From the NCBI RefSeq assembly GCF_001625215.2, contig NC_030385.2, forward strand, positions 28,793,598 to 28,857,597: a stretch of 64,000 bases of DNA. The letters run 5' to 3'. This DNA is from Daucus carota subsp. sativus (lineage: Eukaryota > Streptophyta > Magnoliopsida > Apiales > Apiaceae). Position numbers and translations under genes: made by a program. This document shows, piece by piece, positions 1 through 13,115 of the stretch. The notes below the pieces were generated by a model, which had not been told where the DNA came from, ran no database searches, and saw only the letters and a program-made list of their open reading frames with translations. The first letter of the stretch is position 1, and each line of letters opens with the position of its first letter.

Positions 1-878
1 TAAGAATAACATGGGATTTAGTACATCTCTTGGTTCAGATACGGATACAGACAATTTGATTCGTGGGATATGTAATTTAAAGTGTATTGACTATTTATTT
101 TCGTGATTTATTTGTAAACTTTTTCTTTTAAATAAAAATTTCTTATTTACAAAAAAAAACGGATTTAAGAATAAACTATGTAGTGATGCAATTAAATCAC
201 CTTAAACTATAGTATTATTTTTCATCCTTTAGAAAAGTATTCTTGTGAAAACAGGATTGAAACATAAATGGGCTAGAGTTGTTCAAATAATATCAACGTG
301 GAAAATTAGTGAAGATGATGGATACTTGTGTTCAAGTGAAAGAAGTGATTTGCAACTAATAAAGTGGGCTACTAATTGCATGTCTCACATGTTCACATGC
401 GTTGTCTCTCGCTACTCTCAGGTTGGTCCGGGCCCATTTGGACGATCTCAGTTAAATCATCTAGTTGTGAATTGGTTATTTGTCACTCATAAGTTGTTAT
501 TTTCAGATACTGCTAGTTGTGATTTGGTTATTTGTCAATCATAAGTTGTTATTTTCAGATACTGCTAGCTTGTTTTCTTGTCTGGACTGTTATAGAGCTC
601 CGACCAGAGCAGAGACGGATCTATTAAAAAGCACGGGAGACACATGTCCCCCTTAAAAAAATTGACGTTTTTTCATTATTTTAAATTTTACAAATTGTAG
701 AAGTGCCCTCTTGAAAATCTGAAAATATATCGATGTTTTTCAAAGATTTGTTTGGTGTCTTTCTAAAAAAAAATTCCTAGATCCGCCTCGGACGAGAGGA
801 TCATAAAGTGTAAGATCGGCATTCGGCAAACTGAGTACCTTTCCAAGGCACGTGCTAAGAAACAACCATGTAATCAAG
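1..878. other. Left edge, no gene identified
   Basis: No coding region I recognise. A 99-codon open frame at 245-544 (+) has no family resemblance, and its end is made by the tandem repeat at 461-564. Between about 611 and 787 the ends read GAGACGGATCT and AGATCCGCCTC, an imperfect inverted pair that suggests a small TIR element or a decayed repeat. Confidence 0.4.
461..564. repeat. 52-bp tandem duplication, two units
   Basis: Unit 1 is 461-512 and unit 2 is 513-564. Read by eye they differ at two positions. A third unit starts (CTAGCTT) but diverges at once. It is probably a slippage or unequal-exchange duplication. Confidence 0.85.
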
Positions 879-1202
879 TACTCCTTTCGTCCCAATAGGT
901 AGTATACGTTTGGCGTAAACACCGAGACCAAGAAAACGTGTGAAAAATGAGTAAAGTTAGATGAAAAATGAGTAAAATGACGGGACTCATTTGTATTTAA
1001 TTATAGATTTGTGATAGTGGAGGAAAGTAGTGGGTGTAATAGTGTTTATATTATTATAAAATGGAGATAGTGAAAGAAAGTAGTTGGTGACATGGTGTAA
1101 TAGTGTTTTACATTATTAAAAGTTGCTATTTTAGGAATGTATAGAAATGATGGAACATTTTAAAGAGGAAACCGTATAGAAATGACTGGCACGGAGGGAG
1201 TA
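879..1202. mobile_element. MITE with 'TACTCC..CGTCC' ends
   Basis: The left end begins TACTCCTTTCGTCCCA and the right end finishes ACGGAGGGAGTA. The reverse complement of the right end aligns with the first 30 or so bases of the left end, including the inner TATACG. This 'actccctccgt' terminus recurs in several short elements of this window. There is no coding content. Confidence 0.65.
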
Positions 1203-2500
1203 ACTTACTGGTACGAGAATTTTTCGTGCACATTTTAGCTGACTTTTGATGAGACCATTAGGGGTATATATGCAGCTTCTGAACCCAGAAAATAACTTAC
1301 ACAACCCGAATCTTTAGTAGAGAATTTTGATTTAAGCTCGCGAGCAAAACTTTCAAAAAGAGACTAAATAATATCAGATTGCCTCTTAAACAATATTGGT
1401 CTTTATTAAAATATACTATACAATGATAAACAATTCCTAAACAAAAGTTTTTGGAACAAACAACGTTCTAAAAAATTTAATTAATAATATATTGAGCCTG
1501 AACACTCCCCATATCCTAAATTAATAAGTAAAATGCAAATAAAAACACACATGACACATCATGAATTGAGGGATGTCGATGCCACGGAAACGATGAATCA
1601 AAACTTGTGACTATCATGGAGATTGCTTTCATGCTGAATATTTGATCAGAAAAGCGCACAATAAAAAAGCGAGCAAGTATGGTTTTGGAGTGCTTATCCT
1701 TTGTTAATGCAGAACAACAAAGAAGAGCACAATCGAATGAATAAAAGAATTTTTATAAGATTTAAACAGGTGTTCTTCCTTTCCGCAAAGAGTAGCACTA
1801 ACCAGTAACCATTTTGTGACATTTGGCAATTTGGGTGATCCATGCTGCAACACAGACACTTCTTATCGTATGTGACAAAGTGACAGTTATAACCAGCATG
1901 TCCCATTAGAGTATCTTTTTAAGTTTATTAATTTGATTTATCTTATCTATCAAAAAATAATTTATCTATTTTAGAAATGAAAGTACGTATTTTTATAACG
2001 AGCTAAGATATTAATAACATACCGTTTTTAAAGTATAACTAATTAATATAGTCAATAGGTAAAATTATAGACAGAAAAAAAAGCATGGTCATTGTGTGAT
2101 ATTATCATCAGAATATTTATATTCTCTATTTTTATATATCAACTCATTTTTTAACTGAAGATTTTTCATTATTCCAAAAAAAAAAAACTAAATGTTTTTC
2201 ATGAACTACGACCTATGTATAGTCTGTCATTGTATGCTCATATGTCATATGTGTGGCTAATCTTAGAAACCAAGATAAACAAATACTAGACGAAATTAGA
2301 GAAACTAATTTAGGACAAAAGTACGTAAAATAAGGAGTAATTACAGACCAGAAGTCTCTAGATAATTATGATAGAAGTCTAAGGATATAGAATCCCTAAA
2401 AAAAGTACAAGTGGTTTCTCTATGGAAAGTGAAGACATATAGGAGGACATAAAAAACGAAAAAATAGAGGTGGAGAAAAAATAGCGGAAGCTGTAATAAA
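1203..2500. other. Intergenic, nothing recognisable
   Basis: AT-rich sequence without an open frame that resembles a protein. It is the upstream region of the clathrin-assembly gene. Confidence 0.5.
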
Positions 2501-2530
2501 GCCTTACACGATTTGAATGCTTGTTGTTCT

Positions 2531-2880
2531 TTTATTAGTGGGTGATTCTCTCTCTTTGCTTTCTCTCTTTCTCTCTCGCGTTACAAGATTCAGGTTGTTC
2601 TTCCTCTCTTTGCATTTGCATGTGTTTTTACGTTTCCAACATCTTGATTGTCAAATGCATGTAAGATTTTTTGTGCCCATGTCAATATTAGATTAGTGTT
2701 CTTCATTTGTATATGTAAAGATGACATGGTTGATTGATGATCATTATGTTGGTTCTTGCTTCTGCTTATAATCTTCTTGTTTTATGGCTGTATTTGCTGA
2801 GAAATATATGGTGTCATGTAATTTTTATAGAATTGAATAATACTGGATCACAGTGAAACTTTATGTTGTTTCTTGTGTAG
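2531..2880 (+). promoter_or_regulatory. Pyrimidine-rich leader and probable 5'UTR intron
   Basis: A CT-rich tract (about 2545-2580) precedes a candidate donor, AG|GTTGTTC near 2593, and a candidate acceptor, TTGTGTAG near 2880, about 20 bp before the ATG at 2901. CT-rich leaders and leader introns are common in plant housekeeping genes. The intron is inferred only. Confidence 0.4.
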
Positions 2881-2900
2881 ATATTGTTATCGAGAATATA

Positions 2901-5900
2901 ATGTCGGTTGGGGGTAAACAGAGTAGTCTCAGAAAAGCCATTGGAGCGATTAAGGACACGACCACTGTCAGTTTGGCTAAAGTACATAGCGGTTACAAGG
3001 TGTGCTGTGTAAATGATTTTACGAGCTGTGATCCTCGATTGTATGTGATTGTAGCGATCTGATCTGATTTTGCAATCTGCAGGAATTGGACATTAACATT
3101 GTCAAGGCAACCAATCATGTGGAGCGCCCTGCAAAAGAAAAACATATAAGAGGCGAGTGAATTGTGACATGGAATTTTATGTTTGAATGGAAAACAGCCT
3201 TTGGCGTTGTTTTTGGTTTTCTTGTATTGTGCATATATGTTCCTATTGTCTTTCATATAGGAAGGAGCTGATGATCTTTTCTCTTGTCATTATTACAGCT
3301 ATTTTTGCTTATATATCCGCAACAAGGCCTCGTGCTGATGTTGCTTACTGTATTTATGCTCTTGCGAAGCGTTTATCAAGGACACGCAATTGGGCGGTAT
3401 GAATTTTCGCCTTACTTATTATTATGTGAACTTTACATGGGATAATTATCTGGCAACAAAATAAATATATTCATCACAATACAATCTGTGCAAAACATTT
3501 ACATTTCACTTAATTCTTTCCATAAAGTTCATTCTTAGTCACACATACATTCTGGTTTTAGTAGTGAATGTTGAGGTAGTTCTGTTACTTGAGAATATTG
3601 TGACACATCAGAAAATTCCAAATATATAATTCTAAAGTTTCAGATCTATTTTTGTGTGTGCCAATGCATTTACTTGAATGTATGTTAATATTATTATTGA
3701 CCATCTTCTTTTAATTAGGTTGCCTTGAAAACTTTAATTGTTATCCATCGAGCTTTGAGAGAAGTGGACCAAACATTCCAGGAAGAACTGATTAACTTTA
3801 TCAAGTTTAAAGGCCATATGCTCAATATGGCTCATTTCAAAGATGATTCTGGTCCTCATGGTATGTTAAAGTTTCATTCTTGTCCATAACATTCTTGAAA
3901 AAGAAAGGTTTAAATGAATAATAGTATTTCCCTTCATCTTCTGTTCAGCTTGGGATTATTCTGCTTGGGTTCGCAATTATGCTTTATTTATAGAAGAGCG
4001 ACTGGAATGCTTCCGGGTGTTAAAATATGATGTTGAGGCAGAACGCCCGGTACATTATTAAATGCCAATAAATTTTTCGTTGGTGCATGTCCATATTTCT
4101 AGTATCCATCTGAAATTTTTATAGTTGAAACTTGATGTTGAATTTTTTATTCCATTTGAGAGATCGTGTTTTTACATACTCACACTAAATACTGAGTAAT
4201 CACGGATTACCCCGGTGCAGAGAACTAAAGATCTAGATACTCCTGACATGCTTGATCAGTTACCAGCTCTGCAGCAGCTATTGTTCCGCATTGTTAGCTG
4301 TCAGGTACTCTACTTCCGCTTAAGTTCAATTTTAATGGCTATTTGCAAACCTGTCATTTCATACAGTGCAAATTAGATTTTTTCATCTTTCTTTTTCATT
4401 TATATGTAACTGATATCTTGGAAAACTTCTGTGCAGCCTCAAGGAGCAGCAGTCCATAATTTTGTGATTAAAACAGCACTTTCTTTGGTTTGTACAGTTG
4501 ATTAGTCTTTTTTCCTAATAGTGATTCTCAATAATTTACTTGAGCATGATTATAACTTTATAAATTCTTTTTCTTTATTATGATATAAAACATAGGTTGC
4601 CTCAGAAAGCATCAGAGTCTATAATGCGATAAAAGATGGCCTTATTAATTTGGTTGACAAGGTATGCCTTGACCGCCCCTATGAGGTTTTGATGTTTAAT
4701 ACTTCTTAAATTAATTCTTACAATGTCTACTTTTATAGTTCTTTGAGATGAAAAGGCACGATGCTCAAAAGGCTTTCGATATATACAGGAGGGCAGGGAA
4801 ACAGGTATGTAGTAGCTGATTTCATTTACATGTTATATTTTAAGTACTCTGATGCATAATGGATTATTTGGAGAAACTTGCTCAGTTGCTAACTCGTTTC
4901 ATGTTCAGGCTGAGAGACTGGCAGAATTTTATGAGTTATGTACACGCCTTGATGTTGGGCGTGGAGAAAGATATGCTACTGTTGAGCAGGTTGCTATTCT
5001 TTTTGTTTTGGTTAGCATATGAAAAATCTGACGACTTTACAGTTTTTACCTATCAGTTTTAAGTTTTAACTGATCATTTTTTCTATCAACTATGAAGCCC
5101 CCTGGATCATTTCTACAAGCAATGGAAGAGTATGTACGAGATGCTCCTCGTGCTTCAACTCTTCGCAAGGATCTGGTAGGTACATACATCTCTGTTATAA
5201 ATTTCCGATGCCTTGACATGATGCAATTTCGTTTGTTTTTTCGTAGTCTCAACCAAAAATAAAAGGAGAGAAGTTACATAGTAGTATATCATTTAGTAAA
5301 TACTTTGTCCGACGTCAAGCACTTTGGCAGCGGTGTGTTGCCCCTATGGGACCTAAATGAGTGGTAGTTCAGAACCAGGGAAGCAAAAGATAGGACAAAA
5401 CTTTTTCTTCAAAGCAAATGTATATGTGACATATGATGAGTCCCAGTTTCAATCATCACTTGGTCCCAGAAGTCCCTCGCTGATCAACAAATGCCAACTT
5501 AATCAAGCATGCATATTAGAGTTTTTAGAAATATGTTACATATGTGCCATTTAAATTGAAAGCTACATTGTATGAGGAGTATACTGAGTAACTGTTTAAA
5601 AATATGTGCGTCTGAGGTGGTAAATTTTTATGAACTTGGTGGATCTTAATTCTTGACGAGGATTGTAACCTCATTTGCAAGTTACTGGTACAATTTTGGA
5701 GGCGACTGGGTACCTCAGCTTATTTGTATATATACAGTGTCTCTTGATTTCAACTCCGTGTCCTAATACATTAGTAAACAGTGGAATTTGACAATATGGG
5801 AATTGCTTTTAAGTTTAATCTTATATTAATTAGGAATTTGAATGTTTTTTTTTGTAAAGAAGGCACTTGAAGCTCCCAAAGTGATCTTATCCATTGACTA

Positions 5901-7089
5901 TAAGAAAACCCATGAGAAGGAGGAGAAAAGGCCACCGTCTCCATCTCCACCTCCACCTGAACCAGTAAAAGTGGAAGCTCCTGTGCAAACCCCAGACCTG
6001 TTGGTAATTCATATGATTCTTTTTAGTTCTTTGGTGTATACTTTCTCCGTGGCAATAAATGTAACTCTTTCAATGTCACTGCATTTGTTTTTGCTAGGGT
6101 CTCAATGATCCGGCTCCAGCGGCTTCTGGTTTCGATGAGAAGAATGCTTCAGCTTTGGCTATTGTTCCAGTTGGTAAGTTCCCTAATAATTTAGGCTTGC
6201 AGACTTTGGGAACAGTAAAAGTTGTTGGATGTTCTCAGAGTGTCCTGAAAGATCTACTAATATGTGTAAAGCTTGTTTGCACCTTCTAATTGGTGACTTC
6301 AATTTTATAAGCATGTTTTTTGTGTCTGCTATGGTATGCGCAGACAATCAATCAGCTACTTCTGGTCCAGACTCGGCAAATGGAGGAACAGGCTGGGAAT
6401 TAGCACTTGTTCCTACTCCGAACTCTAAGGACAGTGCTGCAGCTTCAAGCAAAATGGTAAATATTATTTTTTCAATTCATATACTCTTTTAGTGTGAAGT
6501 AGATAAGAGTGTTTTTTTTCCACATCGTATACTCTTTTATTCTGGTAAATGGTAAAAGTCATGCATGTCTCGATTGTTTGTGAAATTCCTAGGATTAGCA
6601 TGTCTAGTCACTGATATGTACTAAATGATAGAGTAGATATTTTTACACAGTCGTATTTGTGTTGTTTTGCAAAAACGTTGATGGTGTTACAATGTATCAC
6701 TTGTTGATTCCAAATAATAGGCTGGAGGTATGAATAAGTTTCTGCTGGATACCTTATATGATGATGCAATTAAACGAAGTAACCAGAACGTGAGTTACAA
6801 CCCATGGGAACAACAATCCTCACTAGCCAATCCTACAGCTGCACAAACATACGATCCATTTTATGCATCCAATACCTTAGCTGCAGCATCAACTGTTCAG
6901 ATGGCAGCCATGGCTAGTCAGCAACAAGCCTTTATGTTACAGCAACAGCAGATGATGATGATGATGAACCCACAACAGCAGCCATTCAATCCCTTTGGTA
7001 ATCCATATGGGGCTGCTGCTTCTGCTGTCCTCCCATATGGTTCTGGTATGCCAGTTCAAGCTTCCAATGCATATACCGGACTCATTTAG
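2901..7089 (+). CDS. PICALM1: Clathrin assembly protein, AP180/PICALM type (ANTH domain)
   Basis: Fifteen exons: 2901-2999, 3083-3152, 3299-3396, 3719-3860, 3949-4049, 4221-4304, 4437-4487, 4596-4661, 4739-4804, 4909-4989, 5098-5175, 5860-6003, 6098-6173, 6344-6456, 6721-7089. They sum to 1,638 nt, 545 aa. The product should bind PI(4,5)P2 and help assemble clathrin coats at the plasma membrane or trans-Golgi network. The N-terminal ANTH domain (about residues 25-300) carries the basic lipid-binding stretch [17 protein letters not shown] proline-rich linker (PPSPSPPPP) follows, then the disordered C-terminus with a DPF motif (468-470, adaptor binding), an NPF motif (513-515, EH-domain binding) and a Q/M-rich run. 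Length and order match Arabidopsis At2g01600/At1g14910. Intron 2 (3153-3298) starts with GC instead of GT. The start is the first ATG in the conserved [19 protein letters not shown] context. Confidence 0.93.
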
Positions 7090-7239
7090 GAACTACAGAC
7101 AAGGGAAACCTTCTCGGTTTTTCTCTAAAAGATCTGCAGGCACTCATTATATTGCTACAAGTGCATAGGATAATTATGTACACGTAAATAATTAGGAAGG
7201 GCGGGACCTTCGAATTTGTATAATTTGATTATTGAAGTC

Positions 7240-7245
7240 AATAAA
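7240..7245 (+). terminator. Poly(A) signal AATAAA of the ANTH gene
   Basis: A canonical AATAAA lies about 150 bp after the stop codon at 7087-7089. Confidence 0.6.
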
Positions 7246-7259
7246 GAGCTTTATTACCT

Positions 7260-8325
7260 GTCATTTAACTCTGGCAGAATTATATTTTCAATATATGATT
7301 ATCAATGTAAAAAGAAACTGCTTGTTGCACTTGGCTTTCATGGATATTAGTGATTGATTCATACTCGTTTACATCATAGGGCAGTGTTTCAATTTTTTTG
7401 TCGCTGGGAAGAACCGTTTTGGTTTCCTATAACATTTACCAGGAATAATAACTGATCGTAGGGATAAATCATATATTGCAGCAAAAAAAATGTGCGTGGA
7501 TGCTTAAACCAGCACAGAACCTTGCCCATCACCAAGCAGAAACCGAAAGCAACTAAACTCTGCCGCCAGGTACAAATTGCCACCAAACGTCAGCACGATG
7601 ATTAATTAAACCGCATTACCTTCATTAACAGACCTGAACCACAAAAAATAAAATAAAATAAAAAAATCGGATCTTATGAAAATTTTGAAATTTTACAGAA
7701 CAGACCCTGAAGTTCTAAAATATTACAAAAAAGACCTTAGAACAAGAAACTTTAGACAAAGCCATCAAATCCATACCAAACTACCAAACCAACCAGAGTC
7801 AGCAGTCAGCACCAGAAGACCAACCAAAATGCAAGATTATGTAGCTTGCAAGACAGCACTTATAGATAAAAATTCTTCACATCCTGTTACAACCCAATAA
7901 GTGATTTATACTTGGCTTCTCTAAGACAGAGTGCCTTGATACTTGAAATTGAAAAAGTATGAACATAACAATATGACTAAATTATAAACAATTTAAATAG
8001 TATTTATCTAATGCATTCCATTCAGCAATTAGAGTAAACAAGTTTTAGCCTTTTAGGCCAAGCAATAAAAAGCAAGTATGGTAATAACATAAATAGATAA
8101 TATATTTGGGGACAGCATACGCTACATGTATTTACAAAGAAGGAACACTAAAAATTATAACATACTCTCCGTACAGATAGTCTACAAAACTAGTCCCTGG
8201 CCCTACAGGAACAAATTTTCACAATAATATGCATTTTCCAAATGCCTTGATCAATGAATAAAAGTTTTAACTTCTGCTCCATATATCTCATTGCCTGTGT
8301 TGCTGGCATTTGCAGTCTTAGAGTA
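7260..8325. other. Convergent intergenic region
   Basis: It separates the 3' ends of the ANTH gene (+) and SNAP43 (-). I see no further gene. The part nearest 8325 is presumably SNAP43 3'UTR. The open frame at 7676-7900 has no family resemblance. Confidence 0.5.
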
Positions 8326-11069
8326 TCAATCTTCACTATCTCCTTCATAGTCCGAAAGTGCCTGTTCAAGATCCATAGCCAGGTCATCTTCACTATCTTC
8401 TCCATTGTGTGCGAGCGCCTGTTCAAGTTCCTTTGCGAGGTCATCATCAAATCCATCTTCCTCCAGTTGATGATTATCATTGTCCCCCTGAGTATGGGAC
8501 TGGCCAGAAGTTTCCCCCAATTCACTATGTACAGTAACTTGGCGTTGTCGGAGGTTGTATGGTGCTCCATATTCAGAATGTCCTTCAACAGAACGTTGGC
8601 CATATTGTGTCTCTTGATAAAAGAGTTCTTTCACATTGCTCCACTGTTCAGCAGTATCTTCCAGCACATCTCCAATCAATCTCTGATTTTCAGTCAAGTG
8701 TTTTATGTTCTGGATATCTACCATATCACCCGCCTCTACAGAAGTTTAACAAACATAAAGAAAGCACTATGTCAATAATAGTTCACATTATTTGCAGCCA
8801 AAACCAAGCCTAATGCACTAGCTTCAGATAGTTTAACTAATAATTTGTTGAGCATACTACTCATAAAGAATAATTCTGACGAAGTAACGGGATAATATGT
8901 TGCGGGTAGAGGAATATCATATAAAATGAAACTGAACAACTGCACTTCTAATTTTGGTTATATATTACAAATGACTACAACTCACATAAACAATCAATAC
9001 CAACACAATATCATTTATTTCACATTTTTAGAATTCTCTACCGACAATTCATATATAGATGTATCCCCATATTATGTTCATTATTTTTACCGCATAAGAA
9101 TTTTTTTTTATTCTTAAGTATACTAGGATTATGAAAGATTTATACACAAGCAAGTATGTTTCCAAGTTTGTTACTTTTTTCCACATAAAGGGGGAGAAAA
9201 TAATGAATAACACGACCTTTATGGCTTTATTGTAACTAAAATGTCTTAAGTACTTCTATAATTACCTTTTACAGCAAACTTCTTGGCTGCTTCATAATCT
9301 GATGACATTTTTTTAAGGTAATCAACATCAAGCTCCATACCCTGATACATGTCAAAAACAGCAGTCATAAGTATTTATCCTTAAGGTTGATAGATGGTGT
9401 TATTTTGTAATCCCACCAGCAAATGACATTTAGAAAAATAATCAAGTAGTACTATACTGTCAATGGATTAGTTGATAATTACCAAGTCCATGTGAATAAA
9501 ATGCTCGATCCGGCTGTTCTCAAATAATCTGTTCAAGAAAATACTATTGTTAGGGAATGCTGCAAGGATATTCAGTTGTTTTCGTAAACATCATAAAAAA
9601 AAAAAAAATCAAAACAATAATGGAATATAACACACGCATTTAGATTTATTAGGAAAAAAACAAATACTTCTTCTGTGCAGTTCGAATGGTAGCATCCTCC
9701 CTAGCTCTAAGTTCTTTAATCTTTTCAGTCACAGAACCTTCCTTTAAATCTACAGCGCCGAAAAGGAACATATTCTTTTCAAGCATTCTGTTGACCAAAG
9801 CTGGAGCAACTTTCACATTCTCCTTTTTAGAGTCAACAACAAGTCTTCTGAGTTTCCTAAGTTCTCCTGTAAAATGCAAAGACATTTTAAGCTTAACCAA
9901 GGCAAATAACTAAATAAGGATAAAAGAAGACTAAAGGAGTAGATGCCACTTGTTTTAGCACCAACGCCAAGCCATTCACCATATATCTTAACAACAATAC
10001 ATATAACATATGTTTGTAGTTACCAAGAGATATATAAACCCGGAAAGGAGGTTTGAACGGCTGAGTCTCATGGAGACAGTAGAGACAGTATAGCCCACCC
10101 AATCTTGTAGACAAAGATGCATCAGACGTCACATAACCTGTAAATTTTCGCATTATATCAAACCAATGATATACCAAGTACAAAGAAAAGATATGCAGGC
10201 CTTTTCAAGCCTTCTATGGTAACTCTCATCACCCTAAATTAAAATCGGTCCATAATCGTGAATGTCAATCTAACTTCATCCCGTTCCTGTTTCCATTACG
10301 CCCTCTTTAATAACCACATAAAAATTTCAATATGCAGAAAAGCCTATACACAGATATCAAGAGCTACAAGTAGCCAACTGCCAACCATTTGAGAGGAAAC
10401 TAGTAAATACACTCATATATTAATCATCCATAAATCATAGTCTACTGATATGGAAGTATAGATACCTCTCGTGTTACTCCCTCTGGTCCTTTTTATAAGG
10501 CACTGCAAGAGTGCAAGCAACTCAAGATCTTAATACTTCCTCTTTTGCGTGCAGTGTCCTATAAATAGTACCAAGGGAGCAATTATAAGAATCCTAATAT
10601 TCGGTCTATGTATGCATTAAACTCTCTAAAATTTAGTCTAATAATATAGATACCTCAAAGCTTGTTTACAAGAAACCTAGGGTTCGAGTTTTTAGTGGAG
10701 GCAAACATAGGTACGCATTTCATTCTAAATAAACACACATGTATATATTCATCGAGACGTACCAATAGAATGAGAATAGAGAGATTGCATAAAGCAAGCA
10801 ATATTAGTAGTAGGTCTAGCTTCAAAAATATAGGAGAATTTCTTCTTAATCCAAACTCTCTTCATATCAACCAAGGTTCTGGACTCATCCTGTAATTCAA
10901 CGAAATAACACAAATCAATCGGTGTAGTAACAGCAGTAATTGAGGAATAGAGAGCTTGAATGACCTTGACGAAGGCTTGAATGAGATCGTCGATGTCCAA
11001 TTTGAAAGTCTCGATGTCGAAAGAGGGGCCTTTTTTCTTCTTCTTGATCGTGATTTTATTCGGACCCAT
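8326..11069 (-). CDS. SNAPC1: snRNA-activating protein complex subunit SNAP43 (SNAPC1)
   Basis: Seven exons on the minus strand, 5' to 3': 11069-10965, 10889-10763, 10137-10024, 9866-9668, 9528-9483, 9341-9266, 8735-8326. They sum to 1,077 nt, 358 aa. The family subunit joins SNAPc, which binds the proximal/upstream sequence element of snRNA promoters for RNA polymerases II and III in the nucleus. Recognition rests on the conserved N-terminal half: DMKRVWIKKKFSYIFEARP, FMQSLYSHSIGY, GGLYCLYCLHETQPFKPPF, LVNRMLEKNMFLFG and the ENSRIEHFIHMDL segment. The last exon is family-variable and acidic, with two related stretches (DDDLAKELEQAL and DDLAMDLEQAL). The N-terminus has a lysine run (KKKKK). 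Intron 1 is 75 bp, in frame and stop-free, so unspliced RNA stays open. A MITE sits in intron 2. Confidence 0.88.
10475..10582. mobile_element. Short MITE in SNAP43 intron 2
   Basis: The left end TTACTCCCTCTGGTCC runs into TTTATAAGGCACTGCA. The right end, reverse-complemented, reads TTGCTCCCTTGGTAC, then TATTTATAGGACACTGCA. So it is an inverted repeat of about 35 bp per arm in about 108 bp, Stowaway-like in size. It lies inside the intron bounded by 10138 and 10762. Confidence 0.7.
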
Positions 11070-11189
11070 TTTAATCTCATCACAGTGCAAAGCCACTAAT
11101 AATAATAACAATACGTGTAGTATACTTGTGTAGTTGTGCAGAACGCCAGCCCGGGGCTGCGTCCAAGAGCGTGCGCAGGGAAGAGTTAG

Positions 11190-11415
11190 TGTAATACTCC
11201 CTCCTTCCATCCCAAATTAGATGGCCCACAATTTAAGATTCATTGACCGCATAGATACGTGACTTATTTTTAAAATTTTATTTTTGCAAATAAAAATTAA
11301 AATATGAAATTTTCATTTATAAAAAAAAAATTAAAAAAATAAATTTCGGAAGTAGACGGTCAATGCACCTAAGTTACGTGCCCAAAGTCAACGAGGACAT
11401 CTGACAGTACGGCAG
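11190..11415. mobile_element. Decayed MITE upstream of SNAP43
   Basis: Starts with ACTCCCTCC. A CATTGACCG motif near the left end and CGGTCAATG near the right end form an imperfect inverted pair around an AT-rich centre. A related sequence is at about 26850-26995. It is immediately upstream of the SNAP43 start and may lie in its promoter. Confidence 0.4.
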
Positions 11416-11921
11416 ACTGTAGTATAATATAGTTATCGTTTTTCTTAATTACGTTTTTTCCTAAAAATAATTATATTTCTTTTTAGTTGTAGTAAGGAAT
11501 AAAATAAGGATCAATTATTCTGGTGCTCAATATGTTTGTTTAGATTTTCTCGAATCTCGATATAAAAAATTTAAAGGAATAATTATATTTATATTATATT
11601 ATAATATAAATTTTTATTAAATTATTTATTTATCAGAAAAGTGGTATTCTTTATTTATATAGACAAATCAATTAGTGTATTTTCCTTAAATATTTAACTT
11701 ATTTTCAAAATAAGTGACCAGACATGATCTGATAATGTGTGTGTTAGAGCAATAAGTTAAAGGGCATATCACGGGATTATTTATTTATAAATACATATTT
11801 TTATTATTTTTTTGGATATAAGTGTTAAGAATGGTTTAATATTCATTACCTGGGAGAAAAATTAAGTACGTATTGTAAAAAAAATAATAAGGTTTCATAT
11901 ATTTTTTTCAGAGATAAACAC

Positions 11922-13115
11922 TTTTTCTAAAGGGAAAATAGATTTTTTTGCCACTCAATTTATAGCGTTTTTAGAAACTTACCACCCAACTTATTTATTT
12001 TTGCTTTTAGTCACTAATGTTAGGTTTGGTTTTATTTTTAGCCACCAACTTAGGTTCGGATTTGATTACGAGCATTATAATAATTTTTTGTAGCATCATT
12101 TATACATAGTGATAGTATGTAATATTTTGATGATGTGTCGTATGTTTATATCTTTATATATAGCAATAATAATATAAAATGAGCCGATGAAAATTAAAAT
12201 CAGAAAAAATCGTAATTAGATTCCAAAAATTCAATAAATTATGAATATGAAATTAATGACTTCAAACAATTGACCTCCTCTCATAAGATAAAGTGTAATT
12301 GAGTGATATGACGCATCACCTTTCGTTATTAAAGTTTCAATCGACTAGCTCAGTCTAAGATCTCTTTTAAATTTATCTTCAAAAATTTTAATAACTTTAT
12401 CTTATTACAATTTCCAAGATAAATAAATAGAGAGGAAAACTTAATTTTCGATGATTGTCCTCTATATATAATACATCATTTTATATTATTATTACTCCCT
12501 CCGTCCCTCTCATCAGTTTACAGTTTTTTCTACTGCTTAGCACGTATTTAAGACTCTTATAAAACATAGTTCCATAATTTTTCGTGATTTTTTTTGTGTG
12601 TAAAAATTCAAAAGCTGAATTTTCATTCAGAAAAAAAAAATAAAGTTATATTTAAAACTACATCTTTTAAAGGCCATAAAATGCGTGTAACATTCTTATC
12701 ATCCAAGGTAAACGGCCTTGGAGACATAAAAAGTACTATATATAAAAATACAAACATATATCAAATTATCAAAATATTACAGACTACCACTATATTTCAA
12801 TAATGCTACACATAATATGTAATGCTAATAATTAAATCCGAACGTAACTTTAGTGACAAAAAAAAGCTGAATCTAACACTAGTGAGCAAAATAAAAAAAA
12901 TTATAGTTGAGTGGTTAGTTTCTAAAGACGCAATAAGTTTAGTGACAAAAAAAATTATCATAATACTAGTAATCAAATCCGAATCTAAGTTAGTGTCTAA
13001 AAAAAAAATCAAACCTAACATTAGTGACTAAAAGAAAAAATAAATTAGTTGGGTGGTAAGTTTCTAAAAACGCTATAAGTTGAGTGGCAAAAAAATCTAT
13101 TTTCCTTTTTCTAAA
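11922..13115. mobile_element. Mutator-like non-autonomous TIR element with 10-bp TSD
   Basis: The element proper is 11932-13105, flanked by TTTTTCTAAA on both sides (11922-11931 and 13106-13115). The left arm begins (G)GGAAAATAGATTTTTTTGCC and the right arm is its reverse complement, with inverted similarity for about 150 bp. A 9-11 bp TSD with long TIRs is the Mutator-like pattern. No transposase frame is present. The right arm holds a second, diverged copy of the terminal sequence (about 12840-12960). A 'ttactccctccgtccctc' MITE-like terminus lies inside at about 12492. Confidence 0.85.

Noticed and set aside
461..564. CRISPR-like direct repeats
   Set aside because: Two contiguous 52-bp units without spacers in a plant nuclear genome; a simple tandem duplication.
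5176..5859. Open frame at 5357-5554 as a possible extra exon of the ANTH gene
   Set aside because: It would interrupt the conserved RKDL|KALEAP join and shows no similarity to the family; it lies in intron 11.
8190..8778. Long open frames in other frames over the SNAP43 last exon
   Set aside because: Shadows of the acidic, repetitive SNAP43 C-terminus.
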